Below, piece after piece: positions 43,704 to 54,453 of a stretch of 64,000 nucleotides of DNA. Position numbers and translations under genes: made by a program. The notes beneath the pieces are model-generated. The model saw nothing but the letters and a program-made list of their open reading frames with translations. It made no database searches and was not told the origin of the DNA. The number at the start of each line of letters is the position of its first letter. Within the stretch, counting starts at the first letter, position 1. This DNA comes from Salmonella enterica subsp. arizonae (lineage in GTDB: Bacteria > Pseudomonadota > Gammaproteobacteria > Enterobacterales > Enterobacteriaceae): contig NZ_VXJW01000004.1 of NCBI RefSeq assembly GCF_008692845.1, positions 186,001-250,000 of the forward strand, written 5' to 3'.

Positions 43704-45013
43704 CTGAGGGATCCCCATAAATCTGCGCCAATAAACCAACACCATATTCTGATAGGTTCTGGCGAGGTGATTAAGAACGGTGCGCAGCACCGTTCGTTTT
43801 AAAATTAGCGGGGACTGTCGTAAGACATTCTCCGCTAACGTCAGATACGTGATAACCCGCCGTGTCCTGATGCTGTTGGCCTGATACCTTAAATGTAATC
43901 CTTTATTTTCAGCGTGATAACCTACAAGCCACAGGACTATTGTGCTCAGCGTTGTCAGCAGGCTCAGCGCCAGCACTCTTCCTGCCGAACGGCTGTAACT
44001 GGCCCGCAGACCGAACCCTAAGCGCTCACTTTTTCATCCCTGAAGCGCTGCTCAATCTGTATTCGGCGGCTGTATAACTTCATGATCACTCGCGGCTTAA
44101 AGTCATCAGTGCTACTGAATATTAACCACGGTTCTTTTGCCGCCGGGCTGGCATCTTTTATCTGTGATGGTCTGGCTATACCGCAACGGGAGCGTTTATT
44201 TTTCCGGCCTTTCGGCTCTTTTTTATGCAAATAAAAATGACCATCGCACCGCGCATATTCTGAGCGGGCAAGTGTCCCTGGCCCCAGATATTCCGGTTTG
44301 CTACTGGCCTGCAATTCCTGACGTCTGAACCAGTATTCGCCTTTGGCCTCAAGCCGCATCTGGATCTTTCCCCTTATGCGCCCGATAAAATCCCATCCGA
44401 GTGATTCTATGTGCCGGAACCAGGCATTCTGGAACCCTGCATCAGTGACGATGATCACTCTTGCTTCTGGGTTTACCGCTTCGGCAAGAGTATTAAGAAA
44501 GGCCTGCTGTACCTTTGCATTTTGCTGTTTCTCCGAAGGAACTATCTACCTCAGCAAGGGTATCGAACGTCCGTCGCAAATCAGGCTGGCGCGGAGCACG
44601 TGATGCTCCTGAGATGGATATCCACTCCAGTCAACAGCAATGGCACAAAGAGATAACTGGCTCGTCAGCATGGCAATAATATTTCTGAAAATCAGTGGGA
44701 TATTGCGGTGAAGAGATTCATTACCGCGCAGTCGGTCAACGCGTTTGATTTTATTTTTGACCTGAGCCGTACCGGGTAAATAACGCCCGATACTTGTCAG
44801 CGTCAGAGATGCGCCATTGATGAGTACGATGGTGGCATCCAGCAAAGCATTTTGTCGGTATTTGTGAAGCGGTGCTAATGCATCGCGGAAAAAATTCTGA
44901 CATACCTGGTGAGCAGGCATAGAGGTGATCTCATTGAATTGGTTGCACAAATCATTAGATCACAAAACTCTATGCCTGTCTTTTTTACCCGCCCATTACT
45001 GGGGATCCCTCAG
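43704..45013 (-). mobile_element. IS10-like (IS4 family) element, about 1310 bp, inserted in the rnpB terminator
   Basis: Both ends carry CTGAGGGATCCCCA in inverted orientation (43704- and -45013), very close to the IS10 terminus. CGCCGAAGCG occurs immediately on both sides (43694-43703 and 45014-45023), a 9-10 bp target duplication. The transposase gene inside is broken. Confidence 0.93.
43721..44950 (-). pseudogene. IS10-like transposase, inactivated
   Basis: The N-terminal part (MCNQFNEITSMPAH, RYLPGTAQVKNKIKRVDRL, AVDWSG) ends at an in-frame TAG at 44546-44548. The same frame continues with PSEKQQNAKVQQAFLNTLAE, VIIVTDAGFQNAWF and SRRIQIEQRFRDEK, where one A is missing from an A run near 44032 and the frame stops as VSA. 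The C-terminus (RVLALSLLTTLSTIVLWL) follows in another frame. One nonsense codon and one single-base deletion make it inactive. Confidence 0.88.
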
Positions 45014-45030
45014 CGCCGAAGCGGGTTTTA
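45014..45030 (-). terminator. Proximal half of the rnpB terminator, split by the IS
   Basis: On the minus strand AAAACCCGCTTCGGCG follows rnpB and then runs into the IS end. The matching GGGGTTTT arm is at 43686-43693, on the far side of the element. Uninterrupted, the sequence would form the usual rnpB terminator. Confidence 0.85.
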
Positions 45031-45035
45031 TGAAG

Positions 45036-45413
<378 letters not shown>

Positions 45414-45420
45414 GGCGCGC

Positions 45421-45449
45421 AGTATAGAGGGTTCGCGCGACTTTGTCAC
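45421..45449 (-). promoter_or_regulatory. Promoter of rnpB
   Basis: On the minus strand GTGACA (45444-45449), 17-base spacer, TATACT (45421-45426), eight bases before the RNA start, with a GC-rich discriminator typical of stringently controlled stable RNA. It overlaps the last codons of garK. Confidence 0.9.
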
Positions 45450-46591
45450 CCTGTGCTGCGCATTCCTATCGCCAAAGCGGCCGCAACATTTCTGGACGCC
45501 CGATAAATATTGTCAAAAGCGCTCCGGAAAGCCTCCTCCAGCGTCACAATGCGCGTGAGTACGCTAAAGGCAGCGTCGATGCCGTATTGATGCACTATCC
45601 CGACATCGTGCGTCAGGCTACCGGCAATACCAATCACCGGCTTATGATATTTTTTCGCTACACTTGCTACGCCGACAGGCACTTTACCGCGAATACTTTG
45701 GCTATCAATCCGCCCTTCCCCAGTCACCACCAACGTACAGTCGTGGATATGCTCCTCCAGGTTTAATGCCGCTGTGACAATTTCGATTCCGCTGCGTAAT
45801 TCCGCGCCGAGAAAGGCTATTAATGCCGCCCCCATACCGCCTGCCGCTCCTGTGCCGGGCACCGCCTTTACATCAATATTCAGCGATTTTTTTATGATGT
45901 CGGCATAGTGAGCAAGATTCCTGTCCAGCTCCAGAATGTTCTCTTCGGTCGCGCCTTTCTGCGGCCCAAAAATACGTGATGCGCCGTTATCGCCGATCAG
46001 TGGATTAGAAACATCGCAGGCGACACGAATAGCGCAAAGTTTTAAGCGGGGATCAAGCTCTGAAATATCAATGTCGCTTAGGCAATGAAGGCTTCCGCCA
46101 CCGTAACCGATATCCGCGCCGTTTGCATCGCGCAGTTTTGCGCCCAGCGCCTGCATCATCCCGGCGCCGCCGTCATTTGTCGCGCTGCCGCCAATGCCGA
46201 TAATGATATTTCTTGCGCCGCTTTCCAGCGCCTGCAATATCAGCTCTCCCGTTCCCCGTGAGGTGGTAATCAAAGGGTTGCGTCTTTCTGGCGGAACCAG
46301 CGCCAGCCCGCTGGCCGCCGCCATTTCAATAAACGCGGTGTGGCCGTCGCCAGACATTCCCCAGCAAGCTTTCACTTTTTCACCCAACGGCCCGGTCACC
46401 CATGCGGCGCGTTCAGCGCCCTGCGTAGCGGCAATCATCGCCTCGACCGTTCCTTCTCCGCCATCAGCGACCGGGACAGAAACATACTGCGCATCGGGAA
46501 AGATTTCCCGAAATCCTTTTTCTATCGCCTGTGCGACCTCGGCGGCAGAAAGGCTTTCTTTGTAAGAGTCCGGGGCAATTACGATTTTCAT
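45446..46591 (-). CDS. garK: Glycerate 2-kinase GarK
   Basis: 381 residues, E. coli length. Phosphorylates D-glycerate to 2-phosphoglycerate, the last step of galactarate/glucarate breakdown. Motifs VIAPDSYKESLSAAEVA, DGGEGTVEAM, GIGGSATNDGGAGMMQALG and VTGEGRIDSQS are intact. Last gene of garLRK; its 3' end overlaps the rnpB -35 element. Confidence 0.97.
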   Translation of the reverse strand: MKIVIAPDSYKESLSAAEVAQAIEKGFREIFPDAQYVSVPVADGGEGTVEAMIAATQGAERAAWVTGPLGEKVKACWGMSGDGHTAFIEMAAASGLALVPPERRNPLITTSRGTGELILQALESGARNIIIGIGGSATNDGGAGMMQALGAKLRDANGADIGYGGGSLHCLSDIDISELDPRLKLCAIRVACDVSNPLIGDNGASRIFGPQKGATEENILELDRNLAHYADIIKKSLNIDVKAVPGTGAAGGMGAALIAFLGAELRSGIEIVTAALNLEEHIHDCTLVVTGEGRIDSQSIRGKVPVGVASVAKKYHKPVIGIAGSLTHDVGIVHQYGIDAAFSVLTRIVTLEEAFRSAFDNIYRASRNVAAALAIGMRSTG

Positions 46592-46688
46592 AGTGGTAGC
46601 CTGTTACTGCACAACGCCGGACGGCGTTTCTCTTATTCAGCCTGGAATTCAGGCCCGAATCGCTGCGCGCCATCCGGGCATAACATCG

Positions 46689-47579
46689 TTAGCGAATGAC
46701 TTCCACTTTCGCCAGTTTTTCGTAGTAGCACGCCAGGGCGCTATGGTCGTCATTACCGTGTCCATCTGCTCGTAGCGCCTGCATCATTTCCATAACGGCG
46801 GCAGTCAACGGTAGTTGCGCGCCAACGCCGTGGGAGGTATCCAGCGCATTCGCCAGATCTTTTATATGCAGATCGATACGGAAACCCGGTTTAAAGTTTC
46901 TGTCCATGACCATCGGTGCTTTCGCATCCAGTACCGTGCTGCCAGCCAGGCCGCCGCGAATCGCCTGATAGACCAGATCCGGGTTGACGCCAGCTTTGGT
47001 CGCCAGCGTCAGCGCTTCAGACATTGCCGCAATATTCAACGCCACGATCACCTGGTTGGCCAGTTTCGTGACGTTGCCTGCGCCAATATTGCCAGTATGC
47101 ACCACGGATCCCGCCATCGCTTTCATCAGGTCGTAATATTTGTCAAAAATCGTTTTATCGCCGCCGACCATAACGGACAGCGTACCGTCGATGGCTTTGG
47201 GTTCTCCGCCGCTGACCGGCGCATCCAGCATTTCAATGCCTCTAGCTTTCAGGGCCTCACTGATCTCACGGCTCGCCAGCGGCGCGATAGAGCTCATATC
47301 AATCAATACGGTTCCCGGCTTTGCGCCTTCAATGATACCGTTCTCACCCAGCGCAACCTCTTTTACATGCGGAGAATTAGGCAGCATCGTGATGATGACG
47401 TCGCACTGTTCAGCGATCGCCTTCGCTGTAGAGGCCGTTTCCGCGCCTGCGGCGATTACGTCGGCAATCGCTTCAGGATTACGATCCGACACTACCAGCG
47501 AGTACCCTGCTTTCAGTAAGTTTTTGCTCATGGGCTTACCCATGATGCCTAAGCCAATAAAGCCAACTTTCATCGTCAT
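46689..47579 (-). CDS. garR: Tartronate semialdehyde reductase GarR
   Basis: Reduces tartronate semialdehyde to D-glycerate with NAD(P)H. 296 residues from ATG 47579, where GAGAG is six bases upstream; the next ATG, two codons later, is also used in some annotations. Rossmann motif GFIGLGIMGKPM, substrate signature APVSGGEPKAIDGTLSV and catalytic lysine in GAGNVTKLANQ. It lies between garL and garK. Confidence 0.96.
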   Translation of the reverse strand: MTMKVGFIGLGIMGKPMSKNLLKAGYSLVVSDRNPEAIADVIAAGAETASTAKAIAEQCDVIITMLPNSPHVKEVALGENGIIEGAKPGTVLIDMSSIAPLASREISEALKARGIEMLDAPVSGGEPKAIDGTLSVMVGGDKTIFDKYYDLMKAMAGSVVHTGNIGAGNVTKLANQVIVALNIAAMSEALTLATKAGVNPDLVYQAIRGGLAGSTVLDAKAPMVMDRNFKPGFRIDLHIKDLANALDTSHGVGAQLPLTAAVMEMMQALRADGHGNDDHSALACYYEKLAKVEVIR

Positions 47580-47604
47580 AACGTTCTCTCTTTTCATACC
47601 GGGA

Positions 47605-48375
47605 TTATTTTTTAAAGGTGTCGGCAAGCTTCTGCGTGCCAGCGCGGAATACGCCTAAATCGCTGCCAACAGCGACAAATGTCGCGCCCCATTCCAGATA
47701 ACGGCGGGCGTCCGCCTCTATCGGCGCCAGAATGCCGCACGGTTTACCATGTGCTTTGGCGCGGGCGAAAATATGTTGAATCGTCTGCTGCACATCAGGG
47801 TGAGAAGCATTGCCGAGATGACCCAGCGCGGCGGCCAGATCGCTGGGGCCGACGAAAATGCCATCAACGCCTTCCGTTGCGGCAATGGCATCAACGTTGT
47901 CTACACCCAGTTGGCTTTCGATTTGAACAATAATGGTGATGTTTTTGTTCGACTGCGCAAAGTAATCAGGCACCGTGCCGAACATGTTGGCGCGGTGAGA
48001 AACGGAGACACCGCGAATGCCTTCCGGCGGATAACGCGTAGAGGCGACAGCGCGAGCCGCTTCCTCTTGCGTTTCAACAAAGGGGATCAGGAAGTTATAA
48101 AACCCGATATCCAGCATCCGTTTGATAATGACCGGTTCATTGGTCGGCACACGTACCACAGGCGCGCTGGCGCTGCCTTTCAATGCCATTAACTGCGGAA
48201 TTAAGGTAGTCACGTCGTTCGGCGCGTGTTCACCATCCAGCACCAGCCAGTCAAATCCCGCCAGACCGAGAACTTCGGTGGTGATTGGACTTGCCAGCGC
48301 AGACCAGCAGCCGATCTGCACCTGTTGCGCCGCCAGCGCCACTTTAAACTTATTCGGAAAAATAGCGTTATTCAT
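47605..48375 (-). CDS. garL: 5-keto-4-deoxy-D-glucarate aldolase GarL
   Basis: 256 residues, class II HpcH/HpaI aldolase barrel. Splits 5-keto-4-deoxy-glucarate to pyruvate and tartronate semialdehyde. Metal and base residues in [26 protein letters not shown] and [15 protein letters not shown]. First gene of garLRK here; E. coli places the transporter garP upstream, which is missing. Confidence 0.97.
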   Translation of the reverse strand: MNNAIFPNKFKVALAAQQVQIGCWSALASPITTEVLGLAGFDWLVLDGEHAPNDVTTLIPQLMALKGSASAPVVRVPTNEPVIIKRMLDIGFYNFLIPFVETQEEAARAVASTRYPPEGIRGVSVSHRANMFGTVPDYFAQSNKNITIIVQIESQLGVDNVDAIAATEGVDGIFVGPSDLAAALGHLGNASHPDVQQTIQHIFARAKAHGKPCGILAPIEADARRYLEWGATFVAVGSDLGVFRAGTQKLADTFKK

Positions 48376-48903
48376 CGCTTATACCTTCGCTTATTTCTTT
48401 AATTCTTTACATGTGATGCCGCCGCCAGACTTATCGCAGCGACAATAAAAATACTTATCTGAAAATCAGAAGGGTTCTCCGCACTCTATTTTCATATCGG
48501 TAATACATTCTGTATCACAATATACCACCCTGATATTTTTATCGTCTTTTATTATTATGGTGTTTTCTAATAACCCGTCAGACACACTGTATTCGCTATT
48601 CAGTATAAACAGTATGGTGCGGATAATCATTGTGCAAATGCTCATTAAGAAAGCGTCATTTAGCGCTTATTTTTAGGCTAGAGCCCAAAACACTGGGCGC
48701 TAATGCACATATTTACGCTTTACCTTGCCTGGATAAGAAATTTCATAATTTGCGGTGATCTGGATCACATTCTTTTATTTATACTGCTGTCATTCTTATT
48801 TCATTATGCGTCAACTTTATTTCTTATATTGAGATTTAACGATTTAACCATAACTCAAATAGATAATCCTATTTCTATCATCCAGGCTGGAGAATGCTGA
48901 ACA
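48376..48903. promoter_or_regulatory. Divergent garL-garD control region with a CRP site
   Basis: 528 bases without a believable gene; the 65-codon frame at 48703-48900 is hydrophobic but lacks a ribosome site and family. A CRP-like site GGTGA-TCTGGA-TCACA is at 48754-48769, 135 bases before garD. CdaR, the diacid-responsive activator, should bind here but I cannot place its site. Confidence 0.65.
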
Positions 48904-50475
48904 ATGGCCAATATCGAAATTCGCCAGAAATCGCCATCGGCGTTTTATATAAAAGTACATGAAACCGATAATGTCGCAATTATTGTTAATGACTACGGTC
49001 TTAAAGCCGGAACACGTTTTCCGGATGGTCTGGAACTGACTGAACATATTCCGCAAGGACATAAAGTCGCTCTGACGGATATCCCTGCTCACGGCGAAAT
49101 TGTCCGTTACGGCGAAGTCATCGGCTATGCGGTACGCGACATATTACGCGGAAGTTGGATCGACGAATCACTGGTTGAACTGCCGAAAGCGCCGCCGCTG
49201 AATACGCTGCCGCTGGCGACAAAAGTGCCCGAACCACTGCCGCCGCTGGAGGGTTACACGTTTGAGGGCTATCGTAACGCCGATGGCAGCGTCGGCACCA
49301 AAAATCTGCTTGGCATTACCACCAGCGTACACTGTGTAGCGGGCGTGGTCGATTATGTGGTGAAAGTGATTGAGCGCGACCTACTGCCCAGATACCCGAA
49401 TGTAGATGGCGTTGTGGGGCTGAACCATCTGTACGGCTGCGGCGTGGCAATCAACGCGCCAGCGGCGGTTGTACCGATTCGCACGATTCATAATATTGCG
49501 CTCAACCCAAATTTTGGCGGCGAAGTGATGGTAATTGGCCTCGGTTGCGAAAAGCTTCAGCCGGAGCGACTGCTGGAAGGCACCGGGGATATTCCCGCCA
49601 TTACCGTTGAAAGCGCCAGCATTGTGCGTTTACAGGACGAACAGCATGTCGGCTTTAAATCAATGGTCGATGAGATTTTGCAGGTCGCCGAACGCCATCT
49701 GGCGAAACTGAACCAGCGCCAGCGCGAAACTTGCCCGGCCTCCGAGCTGGTCGTCGGGATGCAGTGCGGCGGCAGCGATGCGTTTTCCGGCGTCACGGCA
49801 AACCCGGCGGTGGGTTACGCTTCCGATCTGCTGGTACGCTGCGGCGCCACGGTGATGTTCTCGGAAGTCACCGAAGTGCGCGATGCCATTCATCTTCTGA
49901 CGCCGCGCGCCATCAACGAAGCCGTGGGTAAACGTCTGTTGGACGAGATGGCCTGGTACGATAATTACCTTGATATGGGGAAAACCGATCGCAGCGCTAA
50001 CCCGTCCCCAGGCAACAAAAAAGGCGGTCTGGCGAATGTGGTGGAAAAAGCGCTGGGCTCTATCGCTAAATCGGGTAAGAGCGCCATTGTGGAGGTGCTG
50101 TCACCGGGGCAGCGCCCCACCAAACGCGGCCTGATTTACGCCGCGACGCCCGCCAGCGATTTCGTTTGCGGCACGCAGCAGGTCGCTTCCGGCATTACCG
50201 TACAGGTCTTTACCACTGGGCGCGGCACGCCATACGGGCTGATGGCGGTGCCGGTGATTAAAATGGCGACGCGTACCGAGCTGGCGAACCGCTGGTATGA
50301 CTTAATGGATATTAATGCGGGCACCATCGCTACCGGCGAAGAGACCATCGAAGACGTGGGCTGGAAGCTGTTCCACTTTATTCTGGATGTTGCCAGCGGC
50401 CGGAAAAAGACTTTCTCAGACCAGTGGGGCTTACATAACCAACTGGCGGTATTTAACCCGGCGCCAGTGACCTGA
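48904..50475 (+). CDS. garD: Galactarate dehydratase (L-threo-forming)
   Basis: 523 residues, E. coli length. UxaA/GarD family iron enzyme that dehydrates galactarate to 5-keto-4-deoxy-glucarate. The N-terminal SAF-like domain is followed by a large C-terminal domain with [24 protein letters not shown] and [11 protein letters not shown] cysteine motifs. Its product feeds garL, transcribed the other way. Confidence 0.97.
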   Translation: MANIEIRQKSPSAFYIKVHETDNVAIIVNDYGLKAGTRFPDGLELTEHIPQGHKVALTDIPAHGEIVRYGEVIGYAVRDILRGSWIDESLVELPKAPPLNTLPLATKVPEPLPPLEGYTFEGYRNADGSVGTKNLLGITTSVHCVAGVVDYVVKVIERDLLPRYPNVDGVVGLNHLYGCGVAINAPAAVVPIRTIHNIALNPNFGGEVMVIGLGCEKLQPERLLEGTGDIPAITVESASIVRLQDEQHVGFKSMVDEILQVAERHLAKLNQRQRETCPASELVVGMQCGGSDAFSGVTANPAVGYASDLLVRCGATVMFSEVTEVRDAIHLLTPRAINEAVGKRLLDEMAWYDNYLDMGKTDRSANPSPGNKKGGLANVVEKALGSIAKSGKSAIVEVLSPGQRPTKRGLIYAATPASDFVCGTQQVASGITVQVFTTGRGTPYGLMAVPVIKMATRTELANRWYDLMDINAGTIATGEETIEDVGWKLFHFILDVASGRKKTFSDQWGLHNQLAVFNPAPVT

Positions 50476-50485
50476 TCAAGGCGGT

Positions 50486-50513
50486 GCCGGATAAGGCGTA
50501 ACCGCTATCCGGC
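50486..50513. repeat. REP hairpin after garD
   Basis: GCCGGATA (50486-50493) with TATCCGGC (50506-50513). Confidence 0.75.
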
Positions 50514-50538
50514 CTGAATATAACCGTATAATTTGTAG

Positions 50539-50566
50539 ACCGGGTAAGCGCCACCCGGTATTTTTA
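50539..50566 (+). terminator. Terminator of garD
   Basis: ACCGGGT (50539-50545), seven-base loop, ACCCGGT (50553-50559), ATTTTT tail. Confidence 0.85.
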
Positions 50567-50578
50567 CGTGCTATTTAA

Positions 50579-51388
50579 TTATATTTTCACCAGGATCACA
50601 TCAATTCCGCTCTTACGTAGCCCTTCCAGACTTTCTACGGGAATACCCTCATCAACAATAATCATATCGATCCGTTGCGTATCAACGATCTTATGCAGAC
50701 TGGAACGATCGAATTTGCTGGAGTCAGTAACAACAATGATCTTCTCCGCCACCTCACACATCCGACGATTAAGCCTGGCTTCATCTTCATTATGTGTACT
50801 AATACCACGCTCTAAATCAATAGCATCAACACCAAGGAACAACATATCGAAATGGTAATTCTGTAAGGAGTGTTCCGCCTGGTCGCCATAAAAAGACAGA
50901 GACTGACGGCGGAGATGTCCACCAGTCATTAATAATTCGACTCCCTCGGCTTCCAGTAATGCATTAGCAACGTTCATACCATTGGTCATTGCAATCACAT
51001 CAGTATGCTTGCGCATCAGACGAGCAATTTCATAAGTCGTGGTACCTGAGTCAAGAATCACACGATGACCCGGCTTAATCAGTTCAACCGCAGCTCTGGC
51101 AATACTGCGTTTTAATGCCGTATTAAGAGAACTTTTATCTTCTACAGAAGGCTCCATACATGAAGTATTACTGTCGCAGATTAGCGCGCCGCCGTAGGCT
51201 CTTACTGCGATACCCTGCTTTTCAAGGAAAGCCAGATCGTTACGAATTGTCACTGTAGATACGCCAAAAAGTACGGAAAGATCGCTTACTTGTACGCTTC
51301 CCTGCTGTCGCAACCGCTGGATAATCAGCTCACGCCTTTCACTGGTACCCGTTACGCGTTTATCTGCAGAAGAGTCAGTATGGCCCAT
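50579..51388 (-). CDS. agaR: DeoR-family repressor of the N-acetylgalactosamine genes, AgaR
   Basis: 269 residues, E. coli length. DeoR helix-turn-helix [19 protein letters not shown] and [19 protein letters not shown]-terminal sugar-phosphate isomerase-like sensor with [12 protein letters not shown] and [18 protein letters not shown]. It represses the aga genes by binding CTTTCGTTT-type repeats, of which several flank this gene and agaS. Confidence 0.95.
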   Translation of the reverse strand: MGHTDSSADKRVTGTSERRELIIQRLRQQGSVQVSDLSVLFGVSTVTIRNDLAFLEKQGIAVRAYGGALICDSNTSCMEPSVEDKSSLNTALKRSIARAAVELIKPGHRVILDSGTTTYEIARLMRKHTDVIAMTNGMNVANALLEAEGVELLMTGGHLRRQSLSFYGDQAEHSLQNYHFDMLFLGVDAIDLERGISTHNEDEARLNRRMCEVAEKIIVVTDSSKFDRSSLHKIVDTQRIDMIIVDEGIPVESLEGLRKSGIDVILVKI

Positions 51389-51633
51389 AAAAAATCCTTT
51401 AGTTAAATCTTTCGTTTTATTTCGTTTCGACTATTAACACCTTTCTTATAGGGGAAAGCAAGCCTCCTTCCAGTAATACCCTATCCTCCCCACCAAAACC
51501 TTTCATTATGTTTCTTTTGTGAAACAGATCGGAAAATCATTATCTTTCGTTTTGTTTTCAAAAGACCATATAGCAATATTAAATGAAACATAACGAAAGA
51601 ATGTAGACGTAACTAACTGAACTGGAGAAGAAA
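51389..51633. promoter_or_regulatory. AgaR operators between agaR and kbaZ
   Basis: CTTTCGTTTTATTTCGTTTC at 51409-51428, CTTTCATTATGTTTCTTTTG at 51500-51519, CTTTCGTTTTGTTTTC at 51544-51559 and the inverted AAATGAAACATAACGAAAGA at 51581-51600. All fit the tandem TTTC pattern described for AgaR in E. coli. Confidence 0.8.
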
Positions 51634-52929
51634 GTGAAACATCTGACTAACATGGTGGAGCAGCATAAACGCGGGAAGGCAAACGGGATTTATGCCGTTT
51701 GTTCCGCGCATCCACTAGTACTGGAATCCGCGATACGCTACGCCCACGCCAATCACACTCCGTTGTTGATCGAAGCAACTTCTAACCAGGTTGATCAGTT
51801 TGGCGGCTACACAGGCATGACCCCTGCAGATTTTCGCGATTTTGTCTGCCAGCTCGCCGATTCGCTGGGATTTCCGCAATCAGAATTAATTCTGGGCGGA
51901 GATCATCTCGGTCCTAATCGTTGGCAAAACCTGCCCGCGACACAGGCAATGGCCAATGCCGATGACCTGATCAAAAGCTATGTGGCAGCCGGATTTAAAA
52001 AGATCCACCTGGATTGCAGTATGTCCTGCGCCGATGATCCCGTGCCACTAACCGATGAAATCGTAGCGGAGCGGGCGGCTCGCTTGGCGAAAGTGGCAGA
52101 AGAAACCTGCCAGCAGCATTTCGGCAAGTCCGATCTGGTCTATGTCATCGGGACGGAAGTTCCGGTTCCCGGCGGAGCTCATGAAACATTAACAGAGCTA
52201 GAAGTGACCACGCCGGAGGCAGCACGCGCTACGCTGGAAGCCCACCGTTGTGCATTCGAAAAGCAGGGGCTGGATGCTATCTGGCCGCGCATCAACGCAC
52301 TGGTTGTGCAACCCGGCGTCGAGTTCGACCACACGCACATCATCGATTATCAACCGCAAAAAGCCACCGAACTGAGCAAGATGGTGGAGACGTATGACAT
52401 GCTGGTATTCGAAGCGCACTCCACGGATTACCAGACGCCGCAGTCGCTGCGCCAGCTAGTGAAAGACCACTTCGCCATTCTGAAAGTCGGCCCGGCTTTG
52501 ACCTTCGCCCTACGCGAAGCGCTGTTCTCGCTGGCGGCCATTGAAGAAGAGTTGCTTCCGGCCAAAGCCTGCTCCGGACTACGTCATGTACTTGAAAGCG
52601 TGATGCTCGATCGCCCGGAATACTGGCAGAACCACTATCATGGAGATGGCAATGCACGCCGTCTGGCGCGTGGCTACAGCTATTCTGACCGCGTTCGCTA
52701 CTACTGGCCGGACAGCCAAATTGATGGCGCCTTCGAGCGGCTGGTGCGCAACCTCGCAGACGAACCTATTCCACTGCCGCTCATCAGCCAATATTTACCG
52801 TTGCAGTACGTAAAAGTCCGCGAGGGAGATCTCAACGCTACGCCGAGAGAACTCATCATCAGCCATATTCAGGACATCCTGCAGCAGTACCACGCCGCCT
52901 GTTATGGCACGACGTTCTATAACGAATAA
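51634..52929 (+). CDS. kbaZ: Tagatose-1,6-bisphosphate aldolase accessory subunit KbaZ (AgaZ)
   Basis: 431 residues from GTG 51634 with GGAGAAG upstream; E. coli has 426. GatZ/KbaZ family, a non-catalytic partner that stabilises and activates the KbaY aldolase. [32 protein letters not shown] and [12 protein letters not shown] are family hallmarks. The catalytic partner kbaY is 2.7 kb downstream. Confidence 0.95.
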   Translation: MKHLTNMVEQHKRGKANGIYAVCSAHPLVLESAIRYAHANHTPLLIEATSNQVDQFGGYTGMTPADFRDFVCQLADSLGFPQSELILGGDHLGPNRWQNLPATQAMANADDLIKSYVAAGFKKIHLDCSMSCADDPVPLTDEIVAERAARLAKVAEETCQQHFGKSDLVYVIGTEVPVPGGAHETLTELEVTTPEAARATLEAHRCAFEKQGLDAIWPRINALVVQPGVEFDHTHIIDYQPQKATELSKMVETYDMLVFEAHSTDYQTPQSLRQLVKDHFAILKVGPALTFALREALFSLAAIEEELLPAKACSGLRHVLESVMLDRPEYWQNHYHGDGNARRLARGYSYSDRVRYYWPDSQIDGAFERLVRNLADEPIPLPLISQYLPLQYVKVREGDLNATPRELIISHIQDILQQYHAACYGTTFYNE

Positions 52930-53014
52930 CGAAAAAGAAAAACGTTATGGTAAATCTGGTACTGGTCGATGAACTGGGTCGGTGCCGCTAAGGAAAACCG
53001 ATTGAGGAAGGTGT
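52930..53014 (+). other. Junction where agaVWEF are missing
   Basis: E. coli has four PTS genes (agaV, W, E, F) between kbaZ and agaA. Here only 85 bases remain, holding a 14-codon frame MVNLVLVDELGRCR, perhaps a relic, and the agaA ribosome site (GAGGAAGG). Confidence 0.55.
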
Positions 53015-54148
53015 ATGAGGCAAATTTTGCGCGCCAGGCGACTGCTGACAGAGCAAGGCTGGCTGGACGATCACCAGTTACGTATTGAAGAGGGCATTAT
53101 TACTGCGGTAGAGCCCATTCCGGCAGGCATAGCATTGCGTGATGCCGAGTTGTTATGTCCTGCTTATATTGATACCCATGTTCACGGCGGCGCGGGAGTC
53201 GACGTGATGGATGAATCGCCGGACGCACTCGATAAACTGGCAATTCATAAAGCACGTGAAGGGGTAGCCAGTTGGCTACCCACTACTGTCACAGCGCCGC
53301 TAACGGCAATTCACCGCACTCTGGAGCGTATAGCGCTACGCTGCCATTCGGGTGGCCCAGGCGCGCAGGTATTAGGGAGCTATCTGGAAGGTCCCTACTT
53401 CACGCCGCAGAATAAAGGAGCGCATCCCCCGAAACTGTTCCGGGAACTGAATCTCGTCGAATTAAATGAACTGATAGCAGTCTCCCAGCATACCTTACGC
53501 GTGGTCGCGCTGGCACCAGAAAAAACCGGAGCATTAGAGACAATTACCCATCTGAAGCAGCAGGGGATACGGGTGATGCTAGGACACAGTGCAGCTACCT
53601 GGCAGCAAACCCACGCAGCTTTTGACGCAGGTGCGGACGGGCTGGTGCACTGCTATAACGGTATGACCGGTCTGCATCACCGGGAGCCAGGAATGGTCGG
53701 CGCAGGGTTAACGGACCCACGAGCTTGGTTGGAGCTTATCGCTGACGGCCACCACGTCCATCCGACGGCAATGAAGCTATGTTGCTGTTGCGCCAAAGAT
53801 CGGGTGGTGCTGATCACCGATGCCATGCAGGCTGCAGGTCAGCCCGATGGGCGCTATACGCTCTGCGGTGAAGAGGTAGAGATGCACGCCGGTATCGTGC
53901 GGACCGCTTCCGGCGGTTTGGCGGGCAGCACACTGTCAATTGATGCTGCGGTTCGCAATATGGTCGAGTTTACGGGAATCGCTACAGTGGAAGCGATCCA
54001 TATGGCTTCGCTACATCCGGCCCGCCTGCTGGGGATCGATCATCATTTGGGATCGTTAAAAACAGGCAAACGCGCCAATATCATCGCGCTAGATAACAGA
54101 CTGTATTTACAACAGATCTGGATTCAGGGCCAAGCATTTCCCCTATAA
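53015..54148 (+). CDS. agaA: N-acetylgalactosamine-6-phosphate deacetylase AgaA
   Basis: 377 residues, full length; E. coli K-12 has only a truncated copy. Amidohydrolase barrel of the NagA type: metal motif YIDTHVHGGAGVDVMD, EGPYFTPQNKGAH, GHSAATWQQTHAAFDAGADG and the catalytic aspartate in LITDAMQAAG. Converts GalNAc-6-P to galactosamine-6-P and acetate. Intact and probably functional. Confidence 0.95.
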   Translation: MRQILRARRLLTEQGWLDDHQLRIEEGIITAVEPIPAGIALRDAELLCPAYIDTHVHGGAGVDVMDESPDALDKLAIHKAREGVASWLPTTVTAPLTAIHRTLERIALRCHSGGPGAQVLGSYLEGPYFTPQNKGAHPPKLFRELNLVELNELIAVSQHTLRVVALAPEKTGALETITHLKQQGIRVMLGHSAATWQQTHAAFDAGADGLVHCYNGMTGLHHREPGMVGAGLTDPRAWLELIADGHHVHPTAMKLCCCCAKDRVVLITDAMQAAGQPDGRYTLCGEEVEMHAGIVRTASGGLAGSTLSIDAAVRNMVEFTGIATVEAIHMASLHPARLLGIDHHLGSLKTGKRANIIALDNRLYLQQIWIQGQAFPL

Positions 54149-54453
54149 TCCTTTTCATTGTACGTTATCCTGGCCTTCGGTTACCTCTCGCAAGGCCTTT
54201 TCTTTCCTTTCCTTTCGTTTCGTAAAAACAAAACTCTCTACATTTAATAATATTTATTATATATCAATAAGATAAATACAACCCCCACCTTGCCTCACTA
54301 AAATTTCGTTTTATTTCATTTACTCGCATTGAACTTTCGTTTCCTTTCCTATAAATTACAACAAATGATTATGTGAATAAGTGAAATGAAACGAAAGATA
54401 GCAACACATTGCTAACGTCTGATGTGGAATTCACAAGACTAAGGACTTACATT
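54149..54453. promoter_or_regulatory. agaS promoter region with multiple AgaR-type operators
   Basis: CTTTCCTTTCCTTTCGTTTC at 54202-54221, TTTCGTTTTATTTCATTTAC near 54304-54323, CTTTCGTTTCCTTTCC at 54334-54349 and inverted GAAATGAAACGAAAGA at 54383-54398. E. coli also has an AgaR-controlled promoter before agaS. Confidence 0.75.

Noticed and set aside
43513..43707. 64-codon plus frame as a possible tdcR
   Set aside because: Does not resemble TdcR, runs through a REP-like hairpin and ends inside the IS10-like element.
48703..48900. 65-codon hydrophobic frame before garD
   Set aside because: Lies over the CRP site and garD leader, with no ribosome site or relative.
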